A stretch of DNA of 64,000 bases from Pigmentiphaga sp. NML080357 (GCF_002188465.1 NZ_NINW01000029.1:186001-250000), one strand, 5' to 3'. Positions 1 through 8,973 are shown, numbered from the stretch's first letter. A program made the numbers and translations. Notes: generated by a model not told the origin, from the sequence alone.

Positions 1-549
1 CTCGTAGCCGCGGTCGTTCGCCTCGCGCATGGTGGTATGCACGCAGACATCGGTCGTGATGCCGGTGAGCACCAGATTGCGGATGCCGCGCGTGCGCAGG
101 ATGAGGTCGAGATCGGTCGCGCAGAACGAGCCCTTGCCCGGCTTATCGATGATGGGTTCGCCCGGCAGGGGCGCTAGTTCGGGAATGATTTCCCAGCCCG
201 GTTCGCCGCGCACCAGGATCCGCCCGCAAGGGCCCGGATCGCCGATGCCGGCGCCGATCCGGCGCGAGCGCCAGCGCTTGTTGGCCGGCAGGTCCGACAG
301 GTCGGGACGATGCCCCTCCCGGGTATGGATGATGTGGAAGCCCGCGCCGCGCATCGCCGCGAGCAGCCGGCCGATGGGTTCGACCGGCGCGCGCGTGAGC
401 GACAGGTCGTAGCCCATCCGGTCGACGTAGCCGCCCCGGCCGCAGAAGTCCGTCTGCATGTCGATGACGATCAGCGCCGTGTTCCCGGGCCGCAGATCGC
501 CGTCGAACGGCCACGGGTATGGGTCGGCGGATAGGAAGAATTCGCTCAT
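1..549 (-). CDS. Isochorismatase-family cysteine hydrolase (partial, C-terminus beyond window)
   Basis: The gene is read leftward from an ATG at 549 and runs open off the left edge, so only about 183 N-terminal residues are visible. They show the family triad: Asp in VIDMQTDFC (about residue 30), Lys in IDKPGKGSF, and the nucleophilic Cys in [15 protein letters not shown] near the cut end. This family hydrolyses amides and related bonds, for example the ureidoacrylate amidohydrolase RutB and biuret hydrolase; the N-terminal DPYPWPFDG segment resembles that RutB/biuret hydrolase branch. The substrate cannot be fixed from sequence alone. The spacing to the IMPase gene upstream on the same strand is about 110 bp, so co-transcription is possible but not evident. 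Confidence 0.85.
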   Translation of the reverse strand, partial: MSEFFLSADPYPWPFDGDLRPGNTALIVIDMQTDFCGRGGYVDRMGYDLSLTRAPVEPIGRLLAAMRGAGFHIIHTREGHRPDLSDLPANKRWRSRRIGAGIGDPGPCGRILVRGEPGWEIIPELAPLPGEPIIDKPGKGSFCATDLDLILRTRGIRNLVLTGITTDVCVHTTMREANDRGYE

Positions 550-658
550 GATGTTCTCGCTGGTGGCGTCCGCTAGCAGGTTAATCAGCGGCGGGCGGCA
601 TCAACAAGCAACGAATAATGAGCACCGTGTTGCCGTTACGGCAGCGGTGGCCGTTCGG

Positions 659-1531
659 TCAGGCCTTCAGGTTGGGGCCGATCAGCGCATGCAGGGCCCG
701 GGCGACGTCGGGGCCGCCGGACACGATGTCGCCCTGTTCCGGCCAGGGCGACCGCTCGAACGGGTCGAAGGCGAGGCCGCCCGCTTCGCGCACCAGCAGC
801 GTACCGGCGGCAATGTCCCAGGGCTTGAGCCGCAATTCCCAGTAGCCGTCGAAGCGTCCGCAGGCCACCCAGGCGAGATCCAGCGCCGCCGCGCCGTTGC
901 GGCGCACCCCCCGCGTGCCGTGCATCGCGTCGCGCAGCATGGGCAGGTAGTTCTCGGTGAAGGACATGTCGCTGTAGGGAAAGCCGGTGGCCAGCAGCGC
1001 ATCGGCCAGGGTGCCGGTGCGCGAGCATTGGATGCGATGGCTGTTGAGCCAGGCGCCCACGCCGCGCACGGCGGTGAACATTTCCTCGCGGCAGGGATCG
1101 TAGATCACGCCCACCACCGGACCCGGCTCGGCCTTGGCGTCGTCGAAGGCGATGCCGCATCCTTGCTGGGCCACCAGCGCGATCGATACCGCGTAGTGCG
1201 GAATGGCGTGGACGAAGTTGGTGGTGCCGTCCAGCGGGTCGATGTACCAGCTCGCGGGCCCGGAGGGAGAGCCGCCGGTTTCCTCCGCCACGATGCCGAA
1301 CTGCGGCGTGCGCGCCCGCAGGACTTCGATGATGGCGATCTCGGCTTCGCGGTCGGCCTGCGAGACCAGGTCGTTGCGGGCCTTAAGGTCGATGACCAGC
1401 TCCGAACGCTTGTGCGCATAGGCCTGCAGGATGGCGGCGCCGGCGTGCGCCGCGGTGACCGCGGCTTCCAGCGCCTTGAACAGGTCCAGCGGCGCGGCTT
1501 TGTCCATGGTGGGGGCGGCAGGGATGCTCAT
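659..1531 (-). CDS. Inositol monophosphatase family protein
   Basis: A 290-residue protein of the Mg2+-dependent inositol monophosphatase/SuhB family, which removes phosphate from inositol phosphates or related small phosphoesters. The metal ligands are visible: Glu83 in EETGG, Asp98 and Asp101 in the IDPLDGTTNF motif, and Asp239 in KPWDIAAG. I chose the ATG at 1531 (MSIPAAPT) because the upstream in-frame extension runs into the region next to the divergent mnmC start and has no family similarity. Length fits the family (about 260-290). It is slightly more divergent than typical SuhB (EETGG rather than EESG), so the exact substrate is unclear. Confidence 0.88.
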   Translation of the reverse strand: MSIPAAPTMDKAAPLDLFKALEAAVTAAHAGAAILQAYAHKRSELVIDLKARNDLVSQADREAEIAIIEVLRARTPQFGIVAEETGGSPSGPASWYIDPLDGTTNFVHAIPHYAVSIALVAQQGCGIAFDDAKAEPGPVVGVIYDPCREEMFTAVRGVGAWLNSHRIQCSRTGTLADALLATGFPYSDMSFTENYLPMLRDAMHGTRGVRRNGAAALDLAWVACGRFDGYWELRLKPWDIAAGTLLVREAGGLAFDPFERSPWPEQGDIVSGGPDVARALHALIGPNLKA

Positions 1532-1604
1532 GCGATCAGTGTACGTCCACTTTGCTTCCGCTGTAAGACTTGTTGCGCCGGGCGGCACACGGGGCGGCGG
1601 TATG

Positions 1605-3503
1605 ATGGCGCCCGTGTTTACGCCATTGATCCCCTCCCAGCCCGCGTTCGAGCCGGGCGGCGTGCCCTACAGCCCGCGCTACGGCGACATCTACCATGCC
1701 GCCCAGGGCGCGATCGAGCAGGCTCGCCACGTGTTCCTCGCCGGCAACGGCCTGCCGGCGCGGTGGCGGGGCCGCGAGCGCTTCACCGTGTGCGAGACGG
1801 GCTTCGGCCTGGGGCTGACTTTCCTTGCGCTCTGGCGGGCCTGGCGCGACGATCCGCAGCGCTGCGGGCGGCTGCATGTGGTTTCGGTGGAGGCCCATCC
1901 GTTCGCCCGCGAGCACTTGGCGCAATTGCTGGCGGCGCAAATGCCGCCGGACTGGCGCGGGATGGCCGATCAACTGCTCGCGCAGTGGCCGCCGCTGTTG
2001 CCGGGCCTGCATCGCCTGGACCTGGACGAAGGCCGGGTGACGCTGACCCTGGCGTTCGGCCTGGCCGAGCGGCTCGTGCCGCAATTGAGCCTGGGCGCGG
2101 ACGCGTTCTTCCTCGACGGCTTCAATCCGGCCCGCAATCCGGAGATGTGGTCCGAGACGCTCATGAAAGCCTTGGCCCGCCTGGCCGCGCCGGATGCGAC
2201 CGCCGCCACCTGGACCAGCGCGGGCGCCGTGCGGCGGGCCTTGCAGGCCGCCGGCTTCGAGGTGGAGAAGCGGCCGGGCTTCGGCGGCAAGCGCCACATG
2301 ACGGTGGCCCGCTTCGCTCCGCGCTTTCCGCGCCGCCACGCCCCGGCTCCGCCGCCTGTCTTTTCCGAGCGCCATGCGGTGGTCGTGGGCGCCGGCGTGG
2401 CGGGCGCCGGGGTGGCGCACGCCCTGGCGCTGCGCGGCTGGCGCGTGACCGTGCTCGATGCCGTCGCGGGACAGCCGCCGGCGCAGCCCGGGCACCTGGC
2501 GGCGGCGCTCACTCCGTTGCTGGCCAGGGACGACAGTCCGCGCGCCCGGCTGACACGCGCCGGCGCGCTGCGTGCCGCGGCACGGTGGACGCCCTGGATG
2601 GACGGCGGCATCGTCGACCGTTGCGGGACGGTGCAGCAGGCCAAGTCCGACGACCGGGTAGCCGAGATGCATGCCATGCTGGAGACGCTCCGCTTTCCCG
2701 CCGACTGGGTGCGGCCGGTGACCAGGGAGCAGGCAAGCGACCTGGCCGGCTGCGCCATGGCGCGCGGAGGGGTGTTCTTTCCGGGCGGCCTGCGCGTGAG
2801 ACCGCGCCTGCTGTGCGCTGCCTTGCTGGCGGCGCCCCGCATAGAGCTGCGCGCCGGCCGTGTCGCCCGCATCGAGGCCTGCCCGTCCCCGGGACCGGCC
2901 GAAGGCCGCTGGCGCGTCGCCGATGCCGGCGGCGCCACCCTGGCCGAGGCCGAGGTGCTGGTCCTGGCCAATGCGGCAGACGCGCCACGCCTGCTCGCGG
3001 ACAGCGGCCGGCCCGGCCATGGCGGGGTATCCGCGCGCTTTTTCGGGCAAAAACGCATCGCGGGCCAGATCACCTTGCTGCCTGCCCGGCAGGCCCTGGC
3101 CGGCGCGCCCCGCTGCGTAGTGGCCGGGGACGGCTATGTGCTGCCGCCGGTGGATGGGTGGTGCGTCGCCGGCAGCACCTACGTGCACGACGCCGACCGG
3201 GCCGTGGCAACCGAGGAAGGCCATGCCGTCAACCTGGAGCGGGCCGGCCGGCTGCTGCCTGGCCTGGATGGCCTGCTCGACCCCGCAATGCTGGCGGGGT
3301 GGGCCGGCTGGCGGGCCGTGCTGCCCGGACGCCTGCCCGTCATCGGGGAAGTGCCGGGAGCGCCCGGGCTCTGGGTGGCCGCCGGCTATGCCTCCCGGGG
3401 GCTGAGCTGGTCCGCGCTGGCCGGGGATATCATGGGCGCGGTGCTGGAAGGAGAGCCCATGCCACTGGAAGGGGATTTGCTCCGCATGGTGGCTTGGCGC
3501 TGA
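1605..3503 (+). CDS. mnmC: Bifunctional tRNA mnm5s2U biosynthesis protein MnmC
   Basis: MnmC finishes the mnm5s2U modification at wobble position 34 of certain tRNAs. The C-terminal FAD domain removes the carboxymethyl group (cmnm5 to nm5), and the N-terminal SAM-dependent methyltransferase then methylates nm5 to mnm5. The N-terminal domain is marked by GVPYSPRYGDIYH, the CETGFGLGLTF SAM site and DAFFLDGFNPARNPEMW. The FAD domain begins at VVVGAGVAGAGVAHAL (about residue 260) and ends with the GYASRGLSWSALAGD signature. ATGs lie at 1602 and 1605; I took 1605 (MAPVFTPL), which gives 632 residues, normal for the fused form. The gene diverges from the IMPase gene with 73 bp between starts. Confidence 0.95.
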   Translation: MAPVFTPLIPSQPAFEPGGVPYSPRYGDIYHAAQGAIEQARHVFLAGNGLPARWRGRERFTVCETGFGLGLTFLALWRAWRDDPQRCGRLHVVSVEAHPFAREHLAQLLAAQMPPDWRGMADQLLAQWPPLLPGLHRLDLDEGRVTLTLAFGLAERLVPQLSLGADAFFLDGFNPARNPEMWSETLMKALARLAAPDATAATWTSAGAVRRALQAAGFEVEKRPGFGGKRHMTVARFAPRFPRRHAPAPPPVFSERHAVVVGAGVAGAGVAHALALRGWRVTVLDAVAGQPPAQPGHLAAALTPLLARDDSPRARLTRAGALRAAARWTPWMDGGIVDRCGTVQQAKSDDRVAEMHAMLETLRFPADWVRPVTREQASDLAGCAMARGGVFFPGGLRVRPRLLCAALLAAPRIELRAGRVARIEACPSPGPAEGRWRVADAGGATLAEAEVLVLANAADAPRLLADSGRPGHGGVSARFFGQKRIAGQITLLPARQALAGAPRCVVAGDGYVLPPVDGWCVAGSTYVHDADRAVATEEGHAVNLERAGRLLPGLDGLLDPAMLAGWAGWRAVLPGRLPVIGEVPGAPGLWVAAGYASRGLSWSALAGDIMGAVLEGEPMPLEGDLLRMVAWR

Positions 3504-3836
3504 GCGCGAGCCGAATCGTGGGAAAATAGCGGTATTAACAGCAAAAAAAGGACGTGCCCGCGGGCGCGCGGCGCTCGGCTCTCCCCCGCTGGCCATCCGC
3601 CGTTTCTCGGCCCGGTCATCGCGGATCCGCCCGCCGGTCCGCCTGTGCCTCCCCCGAGAGGAGCGCCGGCGCGAGGGGGAGCGACCCCCAATGGTTTATT
3701 TGCCTCCCCGAATCCGTCAAAATAGAGGTTTTGGCGAAAAAGTGCGGCGTTCAGCAGCATTTGGGGCGGATAGCGGGGCCTCGCGAGGTTGCGTCTTTGC
3801 TATTGCCAATCTGTCGAAAGCGATCGAGGGAAACCT
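3504..3836. other. Intergenic region between mnmC and the GH31 gene
   Basis: This 333-bp stretch has no supported gene. It holds one degenerate copy of the dispersed GC-rich repeat (3621-3683), then a less GC-rich segment (about 3690-3830) with several A/T runs that is the likely promoter area of the downstream gene. I could not assign clear -35 and -10 boxes. Confidence 0.6.
3621..3683 (+). repeat. Dispersed GC-rich intergenic repeat, degenerate copy
   Basis: It contains GCGGATCCGCCCGCCGGTCC followed by a C-run, a G-run and a GCGC-rich palindrome, the same module order as the copies at 16629, 17775 and 6302. It lies between mnmC and the GH31 gene. Confidence 0.6.
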
Positions 3837-6065
3837 GTGCCACTTCAATTCGACTCCTCCCGCTACCAGCGTCTGGAATCCCTGTCTCTCAACACGTCCA
3901 GCCCGGCTGCCGTCCGTTTCACCACGGACCAGGGCCAGGCGCTGCTCGTCGAAGCGAGCGCGCCGGGCGTGTTCAGGCTGAGCATGGGGACGCCCGCGGC
4001 CACCGGCAAGCCGGCTTCCGGCTCCGCCACCCGCGCCGCGGCGCTGCACGACCTGCTGGCCCGGGACGAACCCATCGGCGAGGCCGCCGTCGAGCAGGTC
4101 GAACTGGACGGCCAGCCGGGCTTTCGCATCGTCCAGGGCGACAACGCGCTCGAGATCGCGACGCAGCCGCTGCGCCTGGCCCTGTATCGCAAGGGGCGCA
4201 AGGTGCTCGCCTCGTCCGCCGACGAGTCCTTGTTCCCGCTGGGCACCGAGGATCCGGCCGCCCCGGCGTCCTGGACCCTGTCGTTCGACCTCGAACCCGC
4301 CGAACCGGTCTACGGACTGGGCGAAAGCACGATCATGCTCGACCGGCGCGCCGAGCGCGTGGTGTCCGACGAGCCGGCCTCGCGCGCGCTGCCGCTGGCC
4401 TGGAGCCCGAACGGATGGGGCGTCTACGTCAATACCGCCGAATCGGTCGTCCATGACATCGGCGTCGACGATTTCGCGCCGGCCAGCTATGTGCTGACCA
4501 TTGCCGACGCCCAGCTCGATCTGTTCCTGTTCGCCGGCGAACCGGCGGAAATCCTCAACCAGTACACGCAACTCACCGGCCGCGCCGGGCAGCCCACGCT
4601 GTGGAGCATGGGGACTTGGCTGCACCAGGCCGCCAATACCGATACCGCGCAATTGGCCGCCGTTGCGCGCGAGATGCGCGCCCGCGGCGTGCCGTTGGAC
4701 GCCGTATCGTTCCAGCCCCCCGCCGCCTGGGAAGTGCGCGGCAAGCTGAACCTCGAATGGGATGCCGGCCGTTTTCCCGATCCGCGCCAGAGTCTCGGCG
4801 AATTCAAGGACCTGGACCTCAAGGTGTGCGCCCCCGGCTTTCCCGGCGTTCCCACGCACAGCCCCATGTTCGCGGAACTGGAAGACAAAGGCTGGCTGCT
4901 TACCGACGATTCCGGTTCGGCCTATGTCTTTGCCGGCGTTCCCGCGAGCGCGGGCGCGGCCTTCGGCCTGCTCGACCTGACCCATCGCGATGTCTGGACG
5001 TTCTGGCGCGACAAGATCCGGCAAATCATGGACGAGGGCGTCGATGCCGTTTCCTGCGACGTTCAGCTCGACATTCCCGACGAGGTGAGCGCCCGCAGCG
5101 GCGATACCGGCTCCCGGCTGCGTACGGTCTATCCCATGTTGGCCAAGCGTTGCTTGTTCGAGGCCGCCGCCTGGAACAAGACGCCGCCCGAGGGCGTGGT
5201 ATGGAGCCGCGACCTCTTCCCCACGGCGCAGCGCCTGCCCATGCAGGCGTCCATCTCGGTGCCCAACACCTGGGAAGGACTGGCCGAGTCCCTGCGCGCG
5301 GCACTGACCACCGGCGCGAGCGGCCTGCCTGCCTATGCGCACGACATCGGTTCGCCCGATCATCCGCTCGACACCATGACGCCCGAGCTGTACCTGCGCT
5401 GGCTCGCGGCGGGCGTGTTCAGTTCGCACCTGCGCTTTCACGCGGTGCCGGGCCTTCTGCCCTGGGACTTCGGCGACGAGGTCTTCCAGCATGCGCAAAC
5501 GCTGATGCAATGGCGCTACCGGCTCATTCCCTATGTGCTTGGCGTGATCGAGGACGCAGCCCGCACCGGCTTGCCGGTCCAGCGCTCCATGGCCTTGTCG
5601 TTCCCCGAGGATCCCGAGGCCCACGCCTACGAACTGCAATACCTGCTGGGGCCGGCCCTGCTGGTGGTGCCGGCGGTTCAGCCCGGCAACCAGATCCGTG
5701 TCTATTTCCCGAAGGGCGAGGCCTGGTGGGACCTGCGCACCGGCTGGCGCTACGAGGGCGGCACCACCTGGACGTTCGAGTGCGGCCTGGACCACCTTCC
5801 CGTATTCGGACGCGAAGGGCACATGCTCTGCCTGGGACCGGCCGCCCAGCACACCGGCGAATTCAACTCCGCCCGCATCCTGGACGAAGTCTGGCTGTTC
5901 GGCATGCCCATGCACAATCCCAGCGTCATGCGCAACAAGATCCGGGTCATGCAGATGCAGGGATCGAGCTACGCCAAGGGACTGGAAGGCCTGAAGATCC
6001 TGCCGTCCGAAGGGCTGGAAGTGAAGCGGCGCGGCGCCGAGGTGCGGATTTCGCGCGCAAGGTAG
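3837..6065 (+). CDS. Glycoside hydrolase family 31 protein with altered active site
   Basis: About 742 residues with the GH31 (alpha-glucosidase/alpha-xylosidase) fold order: N-terminal beta domain, the EPVYGLGE segment, the barrel with FPDPRQSLGEFKDLDLKVC, the nucleophile region GVDAVSCDVQLDIP (Asp408), LAESLRAALTTGASGLPAYAHDIG and LRFHAVPG. Family members hydrolyse alpha-glycosides. I prefer the GTG at 3837 because GAGGG lies about 7 nt upstream; an ATG at 3789 is possible. Oddity: by my alignment with E. coli YicI (nucleophile Asp416, acid/base Asp482) Asp408 matches the nucleophile, but the residue 66 positions later, where the acid/base Asp should be, is Ser474. The substrate-site DCFWM motif of YicI is also replaced (FQPPAAW). 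It may be a non-hydrolytic or mechanistically unusual member. Confidence 0.85.
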   Translation: MPLQFDSSRYQRLESLSLNTSSPAAVRFTTDQGQALLVEASAPGVFRLSMGTPAATGKPASGSATRAAALHDLLARDEPIGEAAVEQVELDGQPGFRIVQGDNALEIATQPLRLALYRKGRKVLASSADESLFPLGTEDPAAPASWTLSFDLEPAEPVYGLGESTIMLDRRAERVVSDEPASRALPLAWSPNGWGVYVNTAESVVHDIGVDDFAPASYVLTIADAQLDLFLFAGEPAEILNQYTQLTGRAGQPTLWSMGTWLHQAANTDTAQLAAVAREMRARGVPLDAVSFQPPAAWEVRGKLNLEWDAGRFPDPRQSLGEFKDLDLKVCAPGFPGVPTHSPMFAELEDKGWLLTDDSGSAYVFAGVPASAGAAFGLLDLTHRDVWTFWRDKIRQIMDEGVDAVSCDVQLDIPDEVSARSGDTGSRLRTVYPMLAKRCLFEAAAWNKTPPEGVVWSRDLFPTAQRLPMQASISVPNTWEGLAESLRAALTTGASGLPAYAHDIGSPDHPLDTMTPELYLRWLAAGVFSSHLRFHAVPGLLPWDFGDEVFQHAQTLMQWRYRLIPYVLGVIEDAARTGLPVQRSMALSFPEDPEAHAYELQYLLGPALLVVPAVQPGNQIRVYFPKGEAWWDLRTGWRYEGGTTWTFECGLDHLPVFGREGHMLCLGPAAQHTGEFNSARILDEVWLFGMPMHNPSVMRNKIRVMQMQGSSYAKGLEGLKILPSEGLEVKRRGAEVRISRAR

Positions 6066-6382
6066 AAAGCCCCCCCCTACGCCCTGACGGGCGCCCCCCA
6101 GGGGGCGATGCGGGTGGACCGGCGGGGGGGAACCCACCCCACGCGGCCTGTGGCCGCGCCCCTCAAGGGGCGGCGCTGGCGGACCGGCAAAGCCGGATCC
6201 GCGGCGCCCTGGGTCTAGTGCGAATTTCTCAGGCCGCTACACCTTTGCTGGCGCTGGCAGCCAGCGAAGCGCAGCTGCCACAACCCAAGAAAGCGGTACT
6301 AGACCCAGGATGCGGCGGATCTGGCTCCGCCAGTCCGCTCGCATCGCCCCCTGGGGGGCGCCCGTCAGGGCGTAGGGGGGGG
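6066..6382. other. Intergenic region with long inverted repeat
   Basis: This 317-bp stretch lies between two convergent genes and has no supported gene. It is almost entirely made of copies of the dispersed GC-rich repeat: two in one orientation (6070-6125 and 6153-6215) and one inverted (6302-6384). The outer parts, 6069-6112 and 6340-6383, form a perfect 44-bp inverted repeat. It may act as a bidirectional transcription block. Confidence 0.8.
6070..6215 (-). repeat. Two tandem copies of dispersed GC-rich repeat (minus orientation)
   Basis: The first unit (6070-6125) carries CCCCTACGCCCTGACGGGCG followed by a C-run/G-run palindrome and GGTGGACCGGCG. The second (6153-6215) carries CCCCTCAAGGGG, GGCGGACCGGCAAAGCCGG and ends GCGCCCTGGGTC. 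Both begin just after the GH31 stop codon. Confidence 0.8.
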
Positions 6383-6384
6383 CT
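6302..6384 (+). repeat. Dispersed GC-rich repeat (plus orientation)
   Basis: It starts with GACCCAGG, continues GGCGGATCTGGCTCCGCC, a CCCCCTGGGGGG palindrome and GTCAGGGCGTAGGGGGG, and ends on the TAG stop codon of the minus-strand lipoprotein gene. Confidence 0.8.
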
Positions 6385-7204
6385 AGTCCTCGCAGGGGCT
6401 GTCCAGCGTCCCGCGCGCGAGCTTGTCGACCACCACCGATTCGCGCGGCGGTTCGCCGTTGCGGGCAATGTGTCCTTCTATCCACATCAGCACAGGGGTG
6501 CCGGGCGCCACGCGCAGCTTGGCATAGGCGTCCGCCAGCGCTTGCGCCTGCCCGGTCCTGGCGACCGGATAGCGTTTGCCGGTGCTGCAGATGCCGAAGG
6601 TCGTCTCGCCGTCTTTCGATACCACCTTGCCGCGCATGGGGAAGGTCTCGGTAATGAAGTCCACCTCGAATTGCTGGGTCAGCGCGTAATTCAGCGTCGA
6701 CTGGATGGGCTCGCCGTTCTGGTCCAGCATGCGCAGCGTCGTGCCGGAGATGAATTCATACAGCCCGCCTTCGTTTCGGTCGCCGATGAGGCGGATCTGG
6801 TCGGGGGAATCGACCAGCCGCTGCCAGCGGCCGGCGCTGACGAAGGTCATGTCCTTGTTGTCGCGCGTGCCGAAATACACGCGCCGCATGCGCCAGGTCC
6901 AGTCGGGCAGCAGGGTGAGCGTAATGCGCTGGCCTGCGCAGTCGGCGCAGGGAATGACGCCGCGAAAGGTTTGCGGCTGGCTGAGGGGCACGCCGCGGTC
7001 TATGGTCGGCGCCTGCTCCGCTTGCTCCCGGCTCATGCCCGGAGGCGGAGGCACGGCGGCGTCGGCCTCGCTCGGCGTGCTCGTGCGCTGCCGGTCCGGC
7101 AAGGGAATGGCGCAGGCACCCAGGCCGGCGGCGACGACGAGCGCTGCGGCAAGGCTGGCGAGGCGGGACGGAAAGGGGCGGGACGGAAGGGGCGGGTTGG
7201 TCAT
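6383..7204 (-). CDS. NlpE-like (copper resistance/envelope stress) lipoprotein
   Basis: A 273-residue predicted lipoprotein. The N-terminus is a signal peptide with a hydrophobic core and the lipobox GLGAC (Cys at about residue 30), so it should be anchored to the outer membrane. The mature part has GVIPCADCAGQRITLTLLPD, the CxxC-containing signature of the NlpE N-terminal domain, which in E. coli senses surface contact and envelope or copper stress. A second domain of about 90 residues follows and ends near a lone Cys. It stops with a TAG touching a dispersed repeat and faces the GH31 gene. A role in envelope stress is inference from the family. Confidence 0.8.
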   Translation of the reverse strand: MTNPPLPSRPFPSRLASLAAALVVAAGLGACAIPLPDRQRTSTPSEADAAVPPPPGMSREQAEQAPTIDRGVPLSQPQTFRGVIPCADCAGQRITLTLLPDWTWRMRRVYFGTRDNKDMTFVSAGRWQRLVDSPDQIRLIGDRNEGGLYEFISGTTLRMLDQNGEPIQSTLNYALTQQFEVDFITETFPMRGKVVSKDGETTFGICSTGKRYPVARTGQAQALADAYAKLRVAPGTPVLMWIEGHIARNGEPPRESVVVDKLARGTLDSPCED

Positions 7205-7396
7205 GACGGCTCCGGCTCTTGAGGTTTACCGCAAGTCTACCTTGTTGCGCCTGTCCGCATGTCGGAGATCTCGCGCCGCCGTCCTCCCTGGCGTTGCCCA
7301 GGCAAGCTGACATTTATCGCACATGGGTCGCCCGCGAGGGGCCGCGGGCCGGTTAAGCTTGCGTGGGGCCGCAGTGCGGCGATTCTTTACCTTTCT

Positions 7397-8248
7397 ATGT
7401 CTTTCGCGCAGATACTCGCGGCCACGCCATGGCTGGCCTATGCATCGGCCATCGTGCTGGGGCTGGTGGTGGGCAGTTTCCTCAACGTCGTCATCGTTCG
7501 CCTGCCGCAAATGATGCACCGCGCATGGCGGGCCCAGTGCGCGGAGCTGCAGGGCGAGGATCTCGCGGCCGAACCGTTCGACCTGGCCCGTCCGGCTTCC
7601 CATTGCCCCGCATGCGGGCATCCCATCGCCTGGCGCCACAATATTCCGGTATTGAGCTGGCTGGCCTTGCGCGGGCGCTGCGCGCATTGCGGCGCCGGCA
7701 TCTCGTGGCAGTATCCCCTCGTCGAATTGACGACGGCCGCGCTGTTCGCCGCCTGCGTGGCCGGTTTCGGCATCGCCTGGACGGCCTTGGCCGCGATGGC
7801 CTTCTGCGCGGTATGCGTGGCGCTGGCCGTCATCGATCTGCAGACCTCGCTGCTGCCGGACGACCTGACCCTGCCGCTGCTCTGGGCAGGGTTGTTCGTC
7901 AATCTGTGGGGGGTGTTCGCGCCCCTGCACGACGCGGCCATCGGGGCCATGGCGGGCTATGGCGTGCTGTGGGCGGTCTACTGGATATTCCGCCTGCTGA
8001 CCGGCAAGGAGGGCATGGGCTATGGCGATTTCAAGCTGTTGGCGGCCATCGGCGCATGGCTGGGATGGCAGAGCCTGCCTCTGGTGATGGTCGCCGCGTC
8101 GCTTGCCGGCGTCGCGGTGGCGGGCACGCTCATGGTCGCCCGCCGGGTGCGGCGCGACCAGCCGCTGCCGTTCGGACCCTATCTCGCCGCCGCGGGCATC
8201 GTCGCGCTGCTGGCAGGCGACTTATGGGCTAAGCTCCTCGCATGGTGA
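7397..8248 (+). CDS. pilD: Type IV prepilin peptidase / N-methyltransferase (PilD)
   Basis: A 283-residue inner-membrane aspartic peptidase that cleaves leader peptides from type IV prepilins and pseudopilins and methylates the new N-terminus. Visible marks are the VVGSFLNVVIVRLP start, the two zinc-type CxxC pairs (CPACGHP and CAHCGAG) of the cytoplasmic loop, and the two catalytic Asp motifs AVIDLQTSLLPD and GMGYGDFKLL (GxGD). The ATG at 7397 places the membrane segment at the N-terminus as in the family; the longer upstream reading frame is not credible. Its last 7 bases overlap coaE, as in the conserved pilD-coaE pairing. Confidence 0.93.
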   Translation: MSFAQILAATPWLAYASAIVLGLVVGSFLNVVIVRLPQMMHRAWRAQCAELQGEDLAAEPFDLARPASHCPACGHPIAWRHNIPVLSWLALRGRCAHCGAGISWQYPLVELTTAALFAACVAGFGIAWTALAAMAFCAVCVALAVIDLQTSLLPDDLTLPLLWAGLFVNLWGVFAPLHDAAIGAMAGYGVLWAVYWIFRLLTGKEGMGYGDFKLLAAIGAWLGWQSLPLVMVAASLAGVAVAGTLMVARRVRRDQPLPFGPYLAAAGIVALLAGDLWAKLLAW

Positions 8249-8883
8249 ACACTGGCTATACATCGGGCAGCCGGCCCTTGCGCGTGGGCCTGACAGGCGG
8301 CATAGGATCCGGCAAGACGGCGGTGGCCGACCTGCTGGCGGCACAAGGCGCGGCCATCATCGACACCGATGCGATCGCTCACGCGCTGACGGCGCCGGGC
8401 GGGCTGGCCATCGAGCCGTTGCGGCGCGCATTCGGTCCCTCCATGATCGGCGCCGACGGCGCCATGGACCGCGCCCGCATGCGCGAACTGGTGTTTGCCG
8501 ATCCGCAGGCCAAGTCCCGCCTCGAAGCCCTGATCCATCCGCTTATCGGCCAGGAGGCCGAACGCGAGGCGGCCGAGCGGCAAGGGGTCTACCAGGTGTT
8601 CGTCGTGCCCTTGCTGGTCGAGTCCGGCCGCTGGCGCGAACGCGTGGACCGCATCTGCGTGGTCGATTGCGACGAGGCCACCCAGATGCAGCGCGTGCAG
8701 CGCCGCAGCGGCCTTGCGCCAGAGATGATCGCCCGCATCATGAATGCCCAGGCCACGCGCGCCGAGCGCCTGGCCGTGGCCGACGACGTCATTCTCAACG
8801 ACGGCGGCACCACGCCCGCCCAGCTCGCGGACCGGACCCTGGCCCAGCACCGTGCCTGGCTGCAACGGCTACCATCCCCATAA
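8242..8883 (+). CDS. coaE: Dephospho-CoA kinase
   Basis: A 213-residue P-loop kinase for the last step of coenzyme A biosynthesis (dephospho-CoA + ATP to CoA). The Walker A motif GGIGSGKT is at residues 19-26, followed by the IIDTDAIAHALTAPGG substrate segment; VPLLVESG and VVDCDEATQMQRVQRR are also typical. The start overlaps the end of pilD. In related genomes zapD and yacG follow directly; here a Bug gene and a LysR gene intervene. Confidence 0.95.
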   Translation: MVNTGYTSGSRPLRVGLTGGIGSGKTAVADLLAAQGAAIIDTDAIAHALTAPGGLAIEPLRRAFGPSMIGADGAMDRARMRELVFADPQAKSRLEALIHPLIGQEAEREAAERQGVYQVFVVPLLVESGRWRERVDRICVVDCDEATQMQRVQRRSGLAPEMIARIMNAQATRAERLAVADDVILNDGGTTPAQLADRTLAQHRAWLQRLPSP

Positions 8884-8895
8884 GCCCCCCGCTCC

Positions 8896-8973
8896 GACCC
8901 AGAGCACAGCGCATCCAGCTCCGCCGTCCGCAAGTAGAGCCCCCTGGGGGGAGCGCGTAAGCGCGTAGGGGGC
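8896..8973 (+). repeat. Dispersed GC-rich repeat
   Basis: It starts GACCCAGAGCAC and ends GCGCGTAAGCGCGTAGGGGG, filling the gap between convergent coaE and the Bug gene and touching the TAG stop codon of the latter (8973-8975). Confidence 0.75.

Noticed and set aside
458-3529. A 1023-codon open frame on the plus strand across the IMPase and mnmC genes
   Set aside because: It has low-complexity Arg/Gly/Ala-rich content and no family features, and it overlaps two well-supported genes. Long antisense and off-frame open frames are common at this GC content.
3717-6137. An 806-codon minus-strand frame opposite the GH31 gene
   Set aside because: It is a composition artefact; the plus-strand frame shows clear GH31 motifs.
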